64,000 nt of DNA from JAEUKA01 sp044228505 (lineage in GTDB: Bacteria; Myxococcota_A; Polyangia; Palsa-1104; JAEUJZ01): contig JBGAUT010000034.1 in assembly GCA_044228505.1 (NCBI GenBank), positions 1 through 64,000 of the forward strand. The letters are read 5' to 3'. Positions 15,371 through 24,397 of this stretch are shown here, piece after piece. The notes below the pieces were generated by a model. That model was not told where the DNA came from. It saw only the letters and a list, made by a program, of their open reading frames with translations, and ran no database searches. The translations under genes and the position numbers were made by a program. Every line of letters starts with the position of its first letter. Position 1 is the stretch's first letter.

Positions 15371-16861
15371 CTAGGCCGGATTCCAACCCTTGACGATGTT
15401 CTCTCCGTGGAATTCCTTCCACAGCGCTTCGATCTGGTCGCGGCTGTTCGAGACACGGATCTCGCGAGCGAGCGGTTCCTTGCGGGTCGGACTGTAGTCC
15501 GTGTAGTGAAGGACAAAAGCAGGGAACTCGCCGTCCTCTTCCTTGTTGGTCTTCCACAGGAGCAGCTTCCGCACCGCCGTCTGTCCCTTCAACGTCTTGA
15601 CATACACCTCGCGGCGAACGATCGAGCTCTTTGGTAGCGTGTAGGTGCGGGCGTCTTTGTCGAGCATCGCGATCTCGAGTAGATCCGCGATCTGCTGTGC
15701 GCGCACATCGGTTACGCTCACGCGCTTGTCATCACGCTTTCGCACAAATACAGGCGAGATGAGCGAGGCAAGCGGCATCCGGCGCAGCGGTGCGTAGCGA
15801 CATGCCTTTTCATCATAGGACAGGACCATTTTGTCGATTCCGCCACCACGCGTGGTCTGCGAAATCAGATCCAGACAGCTTAGTTCGATCACCCACTCTG
15901 GACGCACCATCTGGTAGGCAACGTGACCGTCTCCGATCTCTGCATAGTCGCTGGCAGCGGTCATGTCCTTCAGGTCGGACAGCATGGCGCGGCGCTCATC
16001 ATCAGAAAAGCCGGTGCCAACTCGACCAATGATCTGAAAGCTACCGTCTTTGCGGAGCACAGCACAGAGCAGATCGTGCAGCAGACCTTTGCGATCGTCG
16101 GTGCCTTCCGTAAAGCCAATCACCGCCACGTCAAGGTTATGGCGAGGCTTGAGCTTAAAGCCACCGGTGGTGTCGGAGCGCAGCACCAACCCTTCACCAC
16201 CCTGCCCTTCCACCCAATCCGCAAAGTACTTGTCGATTTCTTCGGCGGTCTTGACTGTCACAGCATCGACTGGATGAATCCGATCTTTGCCGGAGAACAG
16301 TTTACTTATGCGTGCATAAGTATCTCCGTGTTTGGCTGGAGTCGGTTGACCATCCACTTCCAGCAGATCAAAGACCGCCAGACAGAGTCGATCGAGATCG
16401 TCTTGGGAACCGGGAGCCCGCGCCGCACTACTGGCATCGGAGACACGCGGACGCCGGCCATCAGGATGCCGATAATACAGCTCGCCCACAACCAGAGCCG
16501 ACTTCACACCGGCTTTCGTCAGCTTCTTCACTGCATCGGTCAGAAGGGGCAGACCGACTCGCACCGTCCCGCCTGGATTCACCAGCAGTGCCTGTCCATC
16601 ATGAAGCCACAGAACCGCCATCTCGCCATCGACCTTGCGCGACAGATGGTACTCCCCGACCGGAAGACGACTACGAATGTCTTTCTTTTCGATCGGAGTA
16701 AGACGCGAGGCTTGGACACGTCGATACTCCTGCGTCCGCTGCCACACCGTGGGATTCTTCAGATCTTTGCCCTGTCCGACTCCGTACTTCCCAAGCTTCC
16801 ACTCGATGTGGGCCGAGTCAATCAGGCTGGGCGCACCTTGAATCTTGCTACTCGCTGCCAT
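15371..16861 (-). CDS. ATP-dependent DNA/RNA ligase-like protein
   Basis: 496 residues. The nucleotidyltransferase core has KVDGE as motif I (adenylated Lys near residue 77), an ELYYRHPDGR segment (motif Ia/III area), EGLVLR (motif IV) and GFKLKPRHN (motif V). Downstream are VIGF-type OB-fold strands. The N-terminal 60 residues and the last 120 (from about LISPVFVRKRDDKR) are not typical of bacterial LigB/LigC/LigD. Its ATG (16861-16859) overlaps the stop of the preceding gene by one base (TAATG), so it is translationally coupled to two unknown proteins. It probably seals nicks in a specialised repair or RNA-ligation task; no nuclease, Ku or polymerase is adjacent. Confidence 0.83.
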   Translation of the reverse strand: MAASSKIQGAPSLIDSAHIEWKLGKYGVGQGKDLKNPTVWQRTQEYRRVQASRLTPIEKKDIRSRLPVGEYHLSRKVDGEMAVLWLHDGQALLVNPGGTVRVGLPLLTDAVKKLTKAGVKSALVVGELYYRHPDGRRPRVSDASSAARAPGSQDDLDRLCLAVFDLLEVDGQPTPAKHGDTYARISKLFSGKDRIHPVDAVTVKTAEEIDKYFADWVEGQGGEGLVLRSDTTGGFKLKPRHNLDVAVIGFTEGTDDRKGLLHDLLCAVLRKDGSFQIIGRVGTGFSDDERRAMLSDLKDMTAASDYAEIGDGHVAYQMVRPEWVIELSCLDLISQTTRGGGIDKMVLSYDEKACRYAPLRRMPLASLISPVFVRKRDDKRVSVTDVRAQQIADLLEIAMLDKDARTYTLPKSSIVRREVYVKTLKGQTAVRKLLLWKTNKEEDGEFPAFVLHYTDYSPTRKEPLAREIRVSNSRDQIEALWKEFHGENIVKGWNPA

Positions 16862-17580
16862 TACGCCTTCTCCTTACTCGGGGACTTCAGCTCTAGGTTG
16901 GATAGGTGCAGGATCAGACAGTAGGACTCCCCTTGGGTGCGTCCTTCCAGGAATCCGCGATAGGAGGTACCACCACGCTGAAATACCAGCGGTTGATTTG
17001 ATTTTGCACCGGCACCGACGAGAAGTAGCGACTCCTTTTGCTCCAGCTCTTTCGCCATTTCGAACAGGAAATCGTAGGTAAGACCGTTGATGTGAACCAC
17101 CTGGAGCTTTCCAGAGAACACAAATCGGTTCCAGACCTCGGACTTCTTCAGGAGCTTCCCCGACCACTTGAGCGGAGTCTCGGTAGCGACATTCTGCTCC
17201 GAAGCTTTGTGGGGGCGTCGTTCCTTTTGGGTTCCATCCGGACTCCGCACGATGTCCCACATCGAGACAGAGTGGATGATCTTCTGATCCGGATCGACAT
17301 ACACCCGAGAGGTATCGCGCAGGAACTGACCGGTACACTCCAGATCGACCTCAGGGTCTCCCTTCACGAGTGCGTCGGACAGCGCGGCCAGCGGATCACT
17401 GCCACCTACCTTTTTGGTAAGCGCGCCCAGGTCACGATCCAAAGGAGCCCGGAGCACGCGAACCGACTTGGTCTGTCGTCCCTTTTCGTCGAGGTAGACG
17501 ATGCGCTGGGTGCTCGAAACGCTGCGGGTTGCGACGACTGCGTCGCGATTTTTGCTGTTGCTAATGTTCATGCTGCCCAT
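16861..17580 (-). CDS. Unknown protein 2 of the ligase operon
   Basis: 239 residues; not recognised. The ATG at 17580 has GAGGAG 6 bases upstream, the site itself following directly on the stop of the previous gene. Residues 1-60 are basic and Ser/Thr-rich. The C-terminal half (KWSGKLLKKSEVWNRFVF, INGLTYDFLFEMAKELEQK, LLLVGAGAKSNQPLVFQRGG, YCLILHLSNLEL) looks like a compact alpha/beta domain. No signal peptide or membrane segment is present, so it is cytoplasmic. Tight coupling on both sides argues that it works in one complex or pathway with the ligase. Confidence 0.85.
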   Translation of the reverse strand: MGSMNISNSKNRDAVVATRSVSSTQRIVYLDEKGRQTKSVRVLRAPLDRDLGALTKKVGGSDPLAALSDALVKGDPEVDLECTGQFLRDTSRVYVDPDQKIIHSVSMWDIVRSPDGTQKERRPHKASEQNVATETPLKWSGKLLKKSEVWNRFVFSGKLQVVHINGLTYDFLFEMAKELEQKESLLLVGAGAKSNQPLVFQRGGTSYRGFLEGRTQGESYCLILHLSNLELKSPSKEKA

Positions 17581-17590
17581 CGTCGACTCC

Positions 17591-18208
17591 TCACATCATC
17601 CCGAAGTCCATCTCATCGTCGTCAGCGGCTTCCTCGAGCTCCGTCTCCTCTTCAGGATCGGTGATCTCGGCCAACCGAACGAACTCGAGACGCGCCTTTT
17701 GGCCTACTGCCAGCGTCGGAATGCCTTCACTGCTGGCGAACAGAAATCCCACGCTAGGATTGAGCCCGCCACGATAGGAAAATGCGAAGGTGTAAATGGC
17801 TCCACCACGCAGTTCCTTGATCAGATCATCGGCCCCCATTGGTGGGGTGAGCAGATAGACCGACTTCACATTGTGCGACAGATACTCGTCAAGGCTAGCG
17901 CGCTGATCGAGAACAATCGGGGCCGCAAACGATGACGGAACCGCAGTGAGCGGCTTGCCTTCTGGCGATACCGGCTTTAGCAGCGTGCGAGCGCAGTAGT
18001 TGCCATCCGGATCGACGTACTGGAGCGCACTACCGCCACGACCGACCAGAGTCTTGCCGTTCCCACCCAAGATGGCGAGCTGGCAGATGCGGTTCTGGCT
18101 ATCGAGCGCTTCGGTGTCGATGTAGCCGTAGAGCTTGTCGCGGTCGAGCTTGTCCAACTGAAAGGACAGCTCGCTCTTCCCGTGACGGAAAATGAGCGGC
18201 TTGGCCAT
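17591..18208 (-). CDS. Unknown protein 1 of the ligase operon
   Basis: 205 residues; not recognised by function. The start has GGAGGA 4 bases upstream. The N-terminus reads PLIFRHGKSELSFQLDKLDR followed by KLYGYIDTEALD, CQLAILGGNGKTLVGRGGSAL and YVDPDGNYC, which looks like a beta-rich domain. The C-terminus is strongly acidic (EEETELEEAADDDEMDF). From memory, proteins of this look are found beside ATP-dependent ligases in other bacteria, but I cannot verify that here. It is the first gene of the three-gene operon, 10 bases before the next. Confidence 0.85.
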   Translation of the reverse strand: MAKPLIFRHGKSELSFQLDKLDRDKLYGYIDTEALDSQNRICQLAILGGNGKTLVGRGGSALQYVDPDGNYCARTLLKPVSPEGKPLTAVPSSFAAPIVLDQRASLDEYLSHNVKSVYLLTPPMGADDLIKELRGGAIYTFAFSYRGGLNPSVGFLFASSEGIPTLAVGQKARLEFVRLAEITDPEEETELEEAADDDEMDFGMM

Positions 18209-18452
18209 GGGTCCTCCGACCGATCACTTGCGAAGGCCGCCTCGCTTCTGGATGCGTCGTGCCATGCGACGCGCTGTCAGGGGCCCCTTATATGATCAGT
18301 AATTTTAGTTTTCGAGGACACGAATTTTACTTCACAAAATAAGGATTTGGGAAGGGATTTGTCGGCTCGGGGCGAGCAAAGATGGCCCCTAGACCCGTCA
18401 AGGTGCCGCACGGACCCTGGCCACGCTCAGCGATTGGTACCGCCGAAAACGC
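18209..18452. other. Leader of the ligase operon
   Basis: About 240 bases between the operon start and the tRNA terminators. The part around 18290-18350 is A+T-rich (ATATGATCAGTAATTTTAG and neighbours) and probably carries the minus-strand promoter, but no convincing -35/-10 pair or SOS-type dyad was found. Confidence 0.4.
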
Positions 18453-18486
18453 AAAAAAGGCCCGAGAGGTCGACTCTACGGGCCTT
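18453..18486 (-). terminator. Second terminator after tRNA-Leu(CAG)
   Basis: AAGGCCCG (18457-18464) pairs with CGGGCCTT (18479-18486); on the minus strand it is followed by a run of six T. It backs up the terminator immediately before it. Confidence 0.75.
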
Positions 18487-18494
18487 GTGATGCG

Positions 18495-18531
18495 AAAAAA
18501 AAAGGCCCGAAGAGCTTGAATCTTCGGGCCT
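18495..18531 (-). terminator. First terminator after tRNA-Leu(CAG)
   Basis: AGGCCCGAAGA (18503-18513) pairs perfectly with TCTTCGGGCCT (18521-18531) around a 7-base loop; on the minus strand nine T follow. It sits 11 bases beyond the tRNA. Confidence 0.88.
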
Positions 18532-18541
18532 ACATTCAGGG

Positions 18542-18625
<84 letters not shown>

Positions 18626-18667
18626 GAGCGAGGTGAGCAACTATCTATCGCGGCGCGGCGCGAACTG

Positions 18668-20050
18668 TCAATGCCTAAAATTTCGGGCAGTTAGCAGTTC
18701 TTTGGCCCGTGCGAGGAGAACAGCTCGGTCATTTCGTGCCGGATCATCCAGCACTGCCACCAGCAGCTCGCGCAGCAGCTCACCCACCACCGGTCCCGGC
18801 TGAAGCGATAGCTCCGCGATCAGATCCTTGCCGCTTAGCACAAGCTCGCCCACGGACAGCGGAGGATGCAGCGCCCGCTCGGCTTCGATTCGGCGGACCA
18901 GCTCGGCAAGGCGCTCGGCTACCGCAGGTTCTCCAGAGGCGGTCGCATAGGCCCGTTGAATCGCCAGCAGTGCATCGAGAACGGGCCCCGGATGCTGTGC
19001 GAGCAATCGACGCAGCGCCGGGCCGTGCAAGTGCGGACACAGCTCTGAATCAAGCAGGGGAGTGGTCAGCAGCGCCGCCAAGTGCTGACGTTCACTGACC
19101 GGCAACTTCAGCCGCTCATCGAGCAGTTCGGCAAGCGCCCGTGGCACCGTCAACACCCGGGCCCCCGCACCAGCCAACCACTCACGCATCGGCCACAACA
19201 GCGCGCCCAAACGATGTGCCACCGGTAGCTGCTCGATTGCTCCCAGCAGGGCCCTCAGCCTCGCCGCATCCGTCACTACGTGCGCCACTTCGGGCAGCAC
19301 CACTTGCAGCATGTTGCCTTCCGGACCCCAGTCGAGCGAGTCATCGTCAGCACTCCGTAACAGCATCAGGCGCAGCCCTTCGGCGGGAGAAGGTGAGCCC
19401 AGCAGCTTGAGCAGCTCATCTCGAATCCGTTCGCGACTGACCTTACGCAGCGTCGACAGCGCACCCGCAAAAGCCGCTCGCGTCGCAGCCTCGATGACAA
19501 AGTCAAGCTGCGCAGAAAACCGCACCGCCCGCATCACCCGCAGTCCGTCCTCGGCAAAGCGTGCCACCGGATCTCCGACAGCGCGAATCAGGTGCCGCCC
19601 GAGATCGCCTTGCCCGTCGAAGGGATCGACCAGAAGCTGCTGCACCGGATCCCACGCGATGGCGTTGACGGTGAAGTCGCGCCGCCGTAAATCCTCCACC
19701 AGGTCGGTAATGAACTCGATCCGATCGGGTCGTCTGCCATCGGTAAATCCGACTTCACCGCGAAAGGTAGTGATCTCGATGGGGTGGGGTTTGCCCGACC
19801 CGCGATCGCACAGGACGGTGACCGTTCCATGCGCGATGCCGGTCGGGATGACCTTGCGATGGCCAAAGACCGCGATCACTTGGTCGGGAGTTGCAGAAGT
19901 AGTGAGGTCAAAGTCTTTGGCGGTGTTGTCATCTGGACAGCGCAGAAGGTCACGAACCGCTCCGCCCACGACGTAGGCGGCATAGCCAGCCTCTTGGAGA
20001 CGATGACAAGCCAACGTAACTTCGGGGGGAATGCGGTGGGCAGGAACCAT
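18668..20050 (-). CDS. cca: CCA-adding tRNA nucleotidyltransferase / poly(A) polymerase family
   Basis: 460 residues from ATG 20050; an in-frame GTG at 20092 would add 14 residues. The polymerase beta-type head has GGAVRDLL, KDFDLTTSATP (DxD metal site near residue 47), RRDFTVNAIAWDP and RFAEDGLRVMRAVRF, all diagnostic of class II CCA enzymes and bacterial poly(A) polymerases. An RNA-binding helical body follows. None of the three tRNA genes in the window encodes CCA, so CCA addition is needed and this function is favoured over poly(A) addition. A following HD domain is not evident. It is followed by a tRNA-Leu gene. Confidence 0.88.
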   Translation of the reverse strand: MVPAHRIPPEVTLACHRLQEAGYAAYVVGGAVRDLLRCPDDNTAKDFDLTTSATPDQVIAVFGHRKVIPTGIAHGTVTVLCDRGSGKPHPIEITTFRGEVGFTDGRRPDRIEFITDLVEDLRRRDFTVNAIAWDPVQQLLVDPFDGQGDLGRHLIRAVGDPVARFAEDGLRVMRAVRFSAQLDFVIEAATRAAFAGALSTLRKVSRERIRDELLKLLGSPSPAEGLRLMLLRSADDDSLDWGPEGNMLQVVLPEVAHVVTDAARLRALLGAIEQLPVAHRLGALLWPMREWLAGAGARVLTVPRALAELLDERLKLPVSERQHLAALLTTPLLDSELCPHLHGPALRRLLAQHPGPVLDALLAIQRAYATASGEPAVAERLAELVRRIEAERALHPPLSVGELVLSGKDLIAELSLQPGPVVGELLRELLVAVLDDPARNDRAVLLARAKELLTARNFRH

Positions 20051-20160
20051 TGCGCCGCCATGGTGGGCCAAGCGCGTGGTGCGAGCAAGCACTCGCCGAG
20101 CACTCCGAGCACAATTCGCAGTCTCGAAGTGTCGGCCGAAGCAAACAGTCTGGAGGAGAG

Positions 20161-21864
20161 CTACTCACCAGCGGGCTTGAACACGAAGGGATAGGTCACG
20201 CTGACGATTCCGCTCGGTGGCTTGGGGAACTCCCAGCGACGCACAGCCTCGGCAACACACTGCTCAGTGCTCTGGTTGTGAAGGGTCGAGGCTTCCACCA
20301 CGCTTGCCAACACCTTGCCCGCTGGATTGATCATGAACTTCACTTGCACACGGCCGGCTAGCTCTTTCTGAGACATCAGCGCCCGCTCATAACAGAACTT
20401 CACTTCGGGCATGTGGCTGCGGATCACCCGGCGAATCACTTCCCGATCCATCGAACCGGCATTCACTTCCACCCGACCTACTTCTGTTGTGGGGCCTTTC
20501 ACTCGGTATGGCCCCAGAGCCGGTCCACGCGGTGCTCCGCCCCGTCCCCCCGGCCCTCCCGGCCCAAACGGTCCAAGTCCGCTCGTGTTGATCGTACCGT
20601 CGCCGCCACCGCCGCTCGGCCCGGTTGCTACAAACTGTCCACCTGATGCATAGGGGTCCGCCGAATCTGTTCCTACCAAGCCGTCCATCGCCTGCGTTGC
20701 ATCATTCCCCAGTGCAGAGTCCCGAGTAATGGTCGACAGAGCGCCTCCGCGCAGGAGAGCCACGATGCCGCTCTGTTGCGCCAGACTGGCCGCCATGTTC
20801 TGTTGCTCCTTCTTGCCCACCGGACCCGGATTCTTCGACACCATGATCCGCTCACTCCGCACAGGATTCGCCGCTTGGGCACGACGGCTGCTGGAAGCCA
20901 CCGGGTTCTGCTTAGGCTGCTCGACCTTCTTCTTTGGATCGAGCCAATCCGGACGCTCATCTACCTCGGGCTTAGCCGTCAGCTTGATCAGTCGACCCGC
21001 ATCAAAACCATCCAGCGACAGCGACTTCGCATCCGGAGGCAGCACAAACATAAGTCCCACAAACGCTGCGGCCCCCGCCATCACCGCGCCCGTATAAGAC
21101 TGGGTCGCCCAATCGATTCGCAGCGGCACTGGATAGTGGCGCGGCTTCACCACCGACTGCACCAGGAACGTACTGCCACCGTGCTCGATGGAAAACCGTA
21201 CTCCTTCCGGAATCTGCAGGACCGACGTTCCGCCGAGCTGTGCATCGCGAGCCGCTTTTTCAGACTGCGCGAACTCATGCAGCTCCATCATTTTTCCATC
21301 GCGAGTTACACTTCCCTTCATCGATTCCGAAACCAGAAGCTCGAACGAGCTCCCATTGCTGCGAACCAGAGGGAATCGCTCACAAGGGAGTCCTTCTGTG
21401 CTGACCTGGTAGGTGGCGCGAGGGTCAGTTCCCAAACTAAACTCGCTCTCGCCCTGCTCACTGCTGAGTCTTTGCATTCCGTACGCCAGACCCGCAGCGC
21501 CCAGCATCAGCAGAGTCCCCGCAGCGATGTCCCGCGCACGCTCCTTGGTACGGTCACTTTGCTGGGTATGCTTTGGTGAGCTCTCGGTGGTGTTCTTCTC
21601 GGCACTCACTTGTGCGTAGCTGGTACCAAACAGAGTCAGGACAGAACCGAGCGAGAGCGCCGATAAAGTCAGCACTCCTTTGGTCGTCTTCGAGATGCGA
21701 CCTGCGCGAGGATTCGCGAAGTGCCGGACCTGTTGCACGGTGTTATCAAACACCGCAGACACCTCAACGGCACGGGCTCCGCTCGGATCCTCTGCCTGAG
21801 CCACAATCTGCGAACCAATCACTTCACTACCAATGTTCTTAGGAAGGCTCTTCGAGGTTGTCAT
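20161..21864 (-). CDS. AgmX/PglI C-terminal (TonB-like) envelope protein
   Basis: 567 residues with AGGAGAG before the start. Hydrophobic segments are near residues 65-85, 115-128 and 255-275, separated by a cytoplasmic-looking or periplasmic beta domain. A long Pro/Gly/Ala-rich stretch leads to a C-terminal domain beginning VGRVEVNAGSMDREVIRRVIRSHMPEVKFCYER and ending VRRWEFPKPPSGIVSVTYPFVF. That domain is the AgmX/PglI type, found in myxobacterial gliding and envelope-spanning complexes and resembling TonB. It probably links the inner membrane to outer envelope parts. It stands alone here, 68 bases from cca on the same strand. Confidence 0.85.
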   Translation of the reverse strand: MTTSKSLPKNIGSEVIGSQIVAQAEDPSGARAVEVSAVFDNTVQQVRHFANPRAGRISKTTKGVLTLSALSLGSVLTLFGTSYAQVSAEKNTTESSPKHTQQSDRTKERARDIAAGTLLMLGAAGLAYGMQRLSSEQGESEFSLGTDPRATYQVSTEGLPCERFPLVRSNGSSFELLVSESMKGSVTRDGKMMELHEFAQSEKAARDAQLGGTSVLQIPEGVRFSIEHGGSTFLVQSVVKPRHYPVPLRIDWATQSYTGAVMAGAAAFVGLMFVLPPDAKSLSLDGFDAGRLIKLTAKPEVDERPDWLDPKKKVEQPKQNPVASSSRRAQAANPVRSERIMVSKNPGPVGKKEQQNMAASLAQQSGIVALLRGGALSTITRDSALGNDATQAMDGLVGTDSADPYASGGQFVATGPSGGGGDGTINTSGLGPFGPGGPGGRGGAPRGPALGPYRVKGPTTEVGRVEVNAGSMDREVIRRVIRSHMPEVKFCYERALMSQKELAGRVQVKFMINPAGKVLASVVEASTLHNQSTEQCVAEAVRRWEFPKPPSGIVSVTYPFVFKPAGE

Positions 21865-22081
21865 GGGAACTCTCCTTCACTCTTTACTGAATCGTCCGTC
21901 TTCGCTTGTAGAGACACAAACGCAAGGCCTGGGTTCCTGCGAATTTCAAACAAATCCATAGAAATTCTGCACAGCCGATCGCGCACGAATTCCTGTAGGA
22001 ATCTGCGCATTTACCGTCGACAAACAATTTCTACGTTTTTTGGGAACCCATGCAGAAGGAAGGACTCTTAACGAACCCGCT

Positions 22082-23176
22082 TTATCGCGCTCTAGCCACC
22101 CCAGTTCGGAAGCTTGTGCCACCGCGATCATCACGCAACACCACCGCAAAATACGTTCGATCTTCCAGTACTTGCGATGCGGAAAGCGCAGCCGGTGGTT
22201 GCCACCCAAACTGGGTGTTCAGAAGCTGTGCACAGTCGCCCGAACAACCCAAATCGATGAAGCTGCCCCGTCCAGAATCTAGCGTTCCGGAGCTCACAAA
22301 CAGAGATGCGGTGAGTAGCTCCGCTCGCTGTCGGGAGGGATCACGAGGATCGGGCTCTGGTTCCTCTGCATCGGCGGCACGCTCTATCACCACCTGCCAC
22401 TTGGGACGATCGGAATCACTCACATCCGCCCCCAGCTTGGGATAGATCGCGACTCCCGAATCGATATCCACCAAGCTGCTTTCATCCGCACCTAACAGAA
22501 CGCGCCCGATGAGCGGGTTGTGATTGGGAGTGGCTGCGGAATCAGAACTGCGACGGACCTTGATGCGCTTGACTGCCACCACGCAGTGATTGGGAATCGG
22601 TGACAGTCCATCATTCTGCGCAGCAGCGGTTGCGCATGCAGTGGCTCCACCAGAGTACGCCGCATCAGCAGCAATCAATGTAACAAGCAAAACAGAGGGA
22701 CTCCCAAGCTCACTAGGAATACGAAGCTGCGTCGAAAAATCACTCTGTACTGGTAGCTCGGTAAAATCGACTGTCTGCGGATGAAGCCCACAAGGCAGTG
22801 GCGAGGTCGCAGACCCAGGCAACGGACAGAGTCGATAGAGCACCGAAAGACCGCGAGGAGACAGCGTATGAATCGGTTGACCGCCAGCGAGCACGACCTC
22901 TCCAAAGCGGGGGTGGGTGGCAATCAGTGAAGACACCGATATAAGTTGGCCCGGCTCTGCCTCGGGTGGCTCCGCAGCAAGCGCCAGCACCCGCAGCTTG
23001 CCATCTACATCGAACACACCGCTCGCATCGCTCGGCTCCGCGTCGAGCAGCCACGCTGGAGGAAACGTCGGCCCACAGCCCACCGCCGCGATCGTGAGCA
23101 TGGCCGCCGAAACAATGCACAGCCTACGTCGCACACTCCTTGCGCTGCTCATCGCTTCGTACATCCGCTGATCCAT
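22082..23176 (-). CDS. Lipoprotein of unknown function
   Basis: 364 residues. A signal ending AAVGC (Cys34) suggests lipidation. The mature part has no family I recognise; it contains paired cysteines (CPLPG...CG, CATAAA, CSGDC) and several predicted beta strands, ending FAVVLRDDRGGTSFRTG. An acidic region (EEPEPDPRDPS) occurs near residue 270. The upstream region has only a weak ribosome-binding site, and internal ATGs at codons 5 and 9 are possible starts. It is divergent from the pseudokinase operon, with 69 bases between them. Confidence 0.75.
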   Translation of the reverse strand: MDQRMYEAMSSARSVRRRLCIVSAAMLTIAAVGCGPTFPPAWLLDAEPSDASGVFDVDGKLRVLALAAEPPEAEPGQLISVSSLIATHPRFGEVVLAGGQPIHTLSPRGLSVLYRLCPLPGSATSPLPCGLHPQTVDFTELPVQSDFSTQLRIPSELGSPSVLLVTLIAADAAYSGGATACATAAAQNDGLSPIPNHCVVAVKRIKVRRSSDSAATPNHNPLIGRVLLGADESSLVDIDSGVAIYPKLGADVSDSDRPKWQVVIERAADAEEPEPDPRDPSRQRAELLTASLFVSSGTLDSGRGSFIDLGCSGDCAQLLNTQFGWQPPAALSASQVLEDRTYFAVVLRDDRGGTSFRTGVARAR

Positions 23177-23245
23177 TTCCCGTAAGTCTTCTGCCGTTTT
23201 GTCAATTGACAGCGTACCGGCTGTACTGCTCTGCTTTCAGGCAAA

Positions 23246-24388
23246 ATGTTGCCCAATGTTCGAGTTGGCTCCCGTGGTCAGCGGTCACATCCAGCGCTGA
23301 TTTTCCGTCGCTGGTTATTGTGTTTGCTGGCCCTTCCGCTGTTCCTTTGCGCGGTGCCGGCCGAGGCCTCGCCGCTCATCTTGGTACTTGGGCTAAAACG
23401 CGAAGGCCAGTCGTCTGCCAAAGCTCGCTCGGTGGTGGTCCAGCACTTGCTGCGCATGGGTGAGCCCGCTCTGTCGCCCAACCTTCAGTCGGCAGAGCTA
23501 CTGTGTACCGAGCAGCCATGTCTGCAGCGACTGGGCAAGGCGTTCTCAGCCCGACGAATCCTTGGCGGCGAAATATTCCCCAACGATCGCAGCTATCTGG
23601 TCCGGCTCTGGCTCTACGACCTGGACGCCGAACAACCGATGCTGGTCGAGGAGCGCTGCACCGAGTGTTCCGAAGATTTGCTGCTGGAGTCAGTATCACG
23701 AGCGGCAGGTCGACTGGTCGATGCGCTGGCTCAGACTGCGGGACCGGGCACGGCACCGACGACCGCTGCGCCACCGGTCTCCACGACGATGACTCCGCCG
23801 GTGGAAGCGCCCGCTGTGCCTTCGCCAAGTCCTGCCCCGACGGCGCTCGACCTGGAACCGGAAACTCGCCTGCGCTGCATCCCCAGAATCTACACCTTCA
23901 AGCGTGGCATTTTCGCAGGGGCCCTGTCCGCCCTGGGACTGGTCAGCCTCGGGAGTGCAATTGCCCTGAGCGCCAAAGATGGCGATGTGTACCTGCCTGC
24001 AGACGGCGATGCCTACCCAACGGACCTGCTCAACAACTTTGGACGGACCTCTCGCACCCTGTTTGGAATGTCAGCGCTGGCCCTTGTGGGCGGCGCGGCA
24101 GCGTTCGCCCCGTGGGAACGCTGGACCCAAAGTGGTCTTCCGGCCTGTCCGGACAAGCCCGAAGGACGCTGGACCTTCCGTCGAGGTCTGGCAGTAGGCG
24201 CATTTGGCAGCCTGGCGGTATCGGGATTGATCGTTTCGAGTGCAATGGCTGGGCTCGACGGCAAGACCTGGGGCTTTAACCAAATTGGCACCCCGGTTCC
24301 CTATCAAATGCACACCGCAACCCAAGCAGGCTTCGGTGCCACCGTCGGCATGGGCGTCGGTCTGGCGCTGTCGCTACTGATTCCGTAG
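23246..24388 (+). CDS. Exported membrane protein, first gene of pseudokinase operon
   Basis: 380 residues; function not recognised. A hydrophobic signal near residues 20-42 (LLCLLALPLFLCAVPAEA) is followed by a domain of about 140 residues with ELLCTEQPCLQRLGKAFSARRILGGEI and YDLDAEQPMLVEERCTECSEDLL, which resembles the periplasmic repeat region of myxobacterial envelope proteins. A Pro/Thr-rich linker and four hydrophobic segments (about residues 220-380) complete it. It is followed after 9 bases by the pseudokinase gene, with which it is presumably co-expressed. Confidence 0.72.
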   Translation: MLPNVRVGSRGQRSHPALIFRRWLLCLLALPLFLCAVPAEASPLILVLGLKREGQSSAKARSVVVQHLLRMGEPALSPNLQSAELLCTEQPCLQRLGKAFSARRILGGEIFPNDRSYLVRLWLYDLDAEQPMLVEERCTECSEDLLLESVSRAAGRLVDALAQTAGPGTAPTTAAPPVSTTMTPPVEAPAVPSPSPAPTALDLEPETRLRCIPRIYTFKRGIFAGALSALGLVSLGSAIALSAKDGDVYLPADGDAYPTDLLNNFGRTSRTLFGMSALALVGGAAAFAPWERWTQSGLPACPDKPEGRWTFRRGLAVGAFGSLAVSGLIVSSAMAGLDGKTWGFNQIGTPVPYQMHTATQAGFGATVGMGVGLALSLLIP

Positions 24389-24397
24389 GCTGTCCAG

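Noticed and set aside
15371..18208. NHEJ (Ku/LigD) operon
   Set aside because: The two partner proteins do not show Ku, polymerase or phosphoesterase motifs, and the ligase is not of the LigD type.
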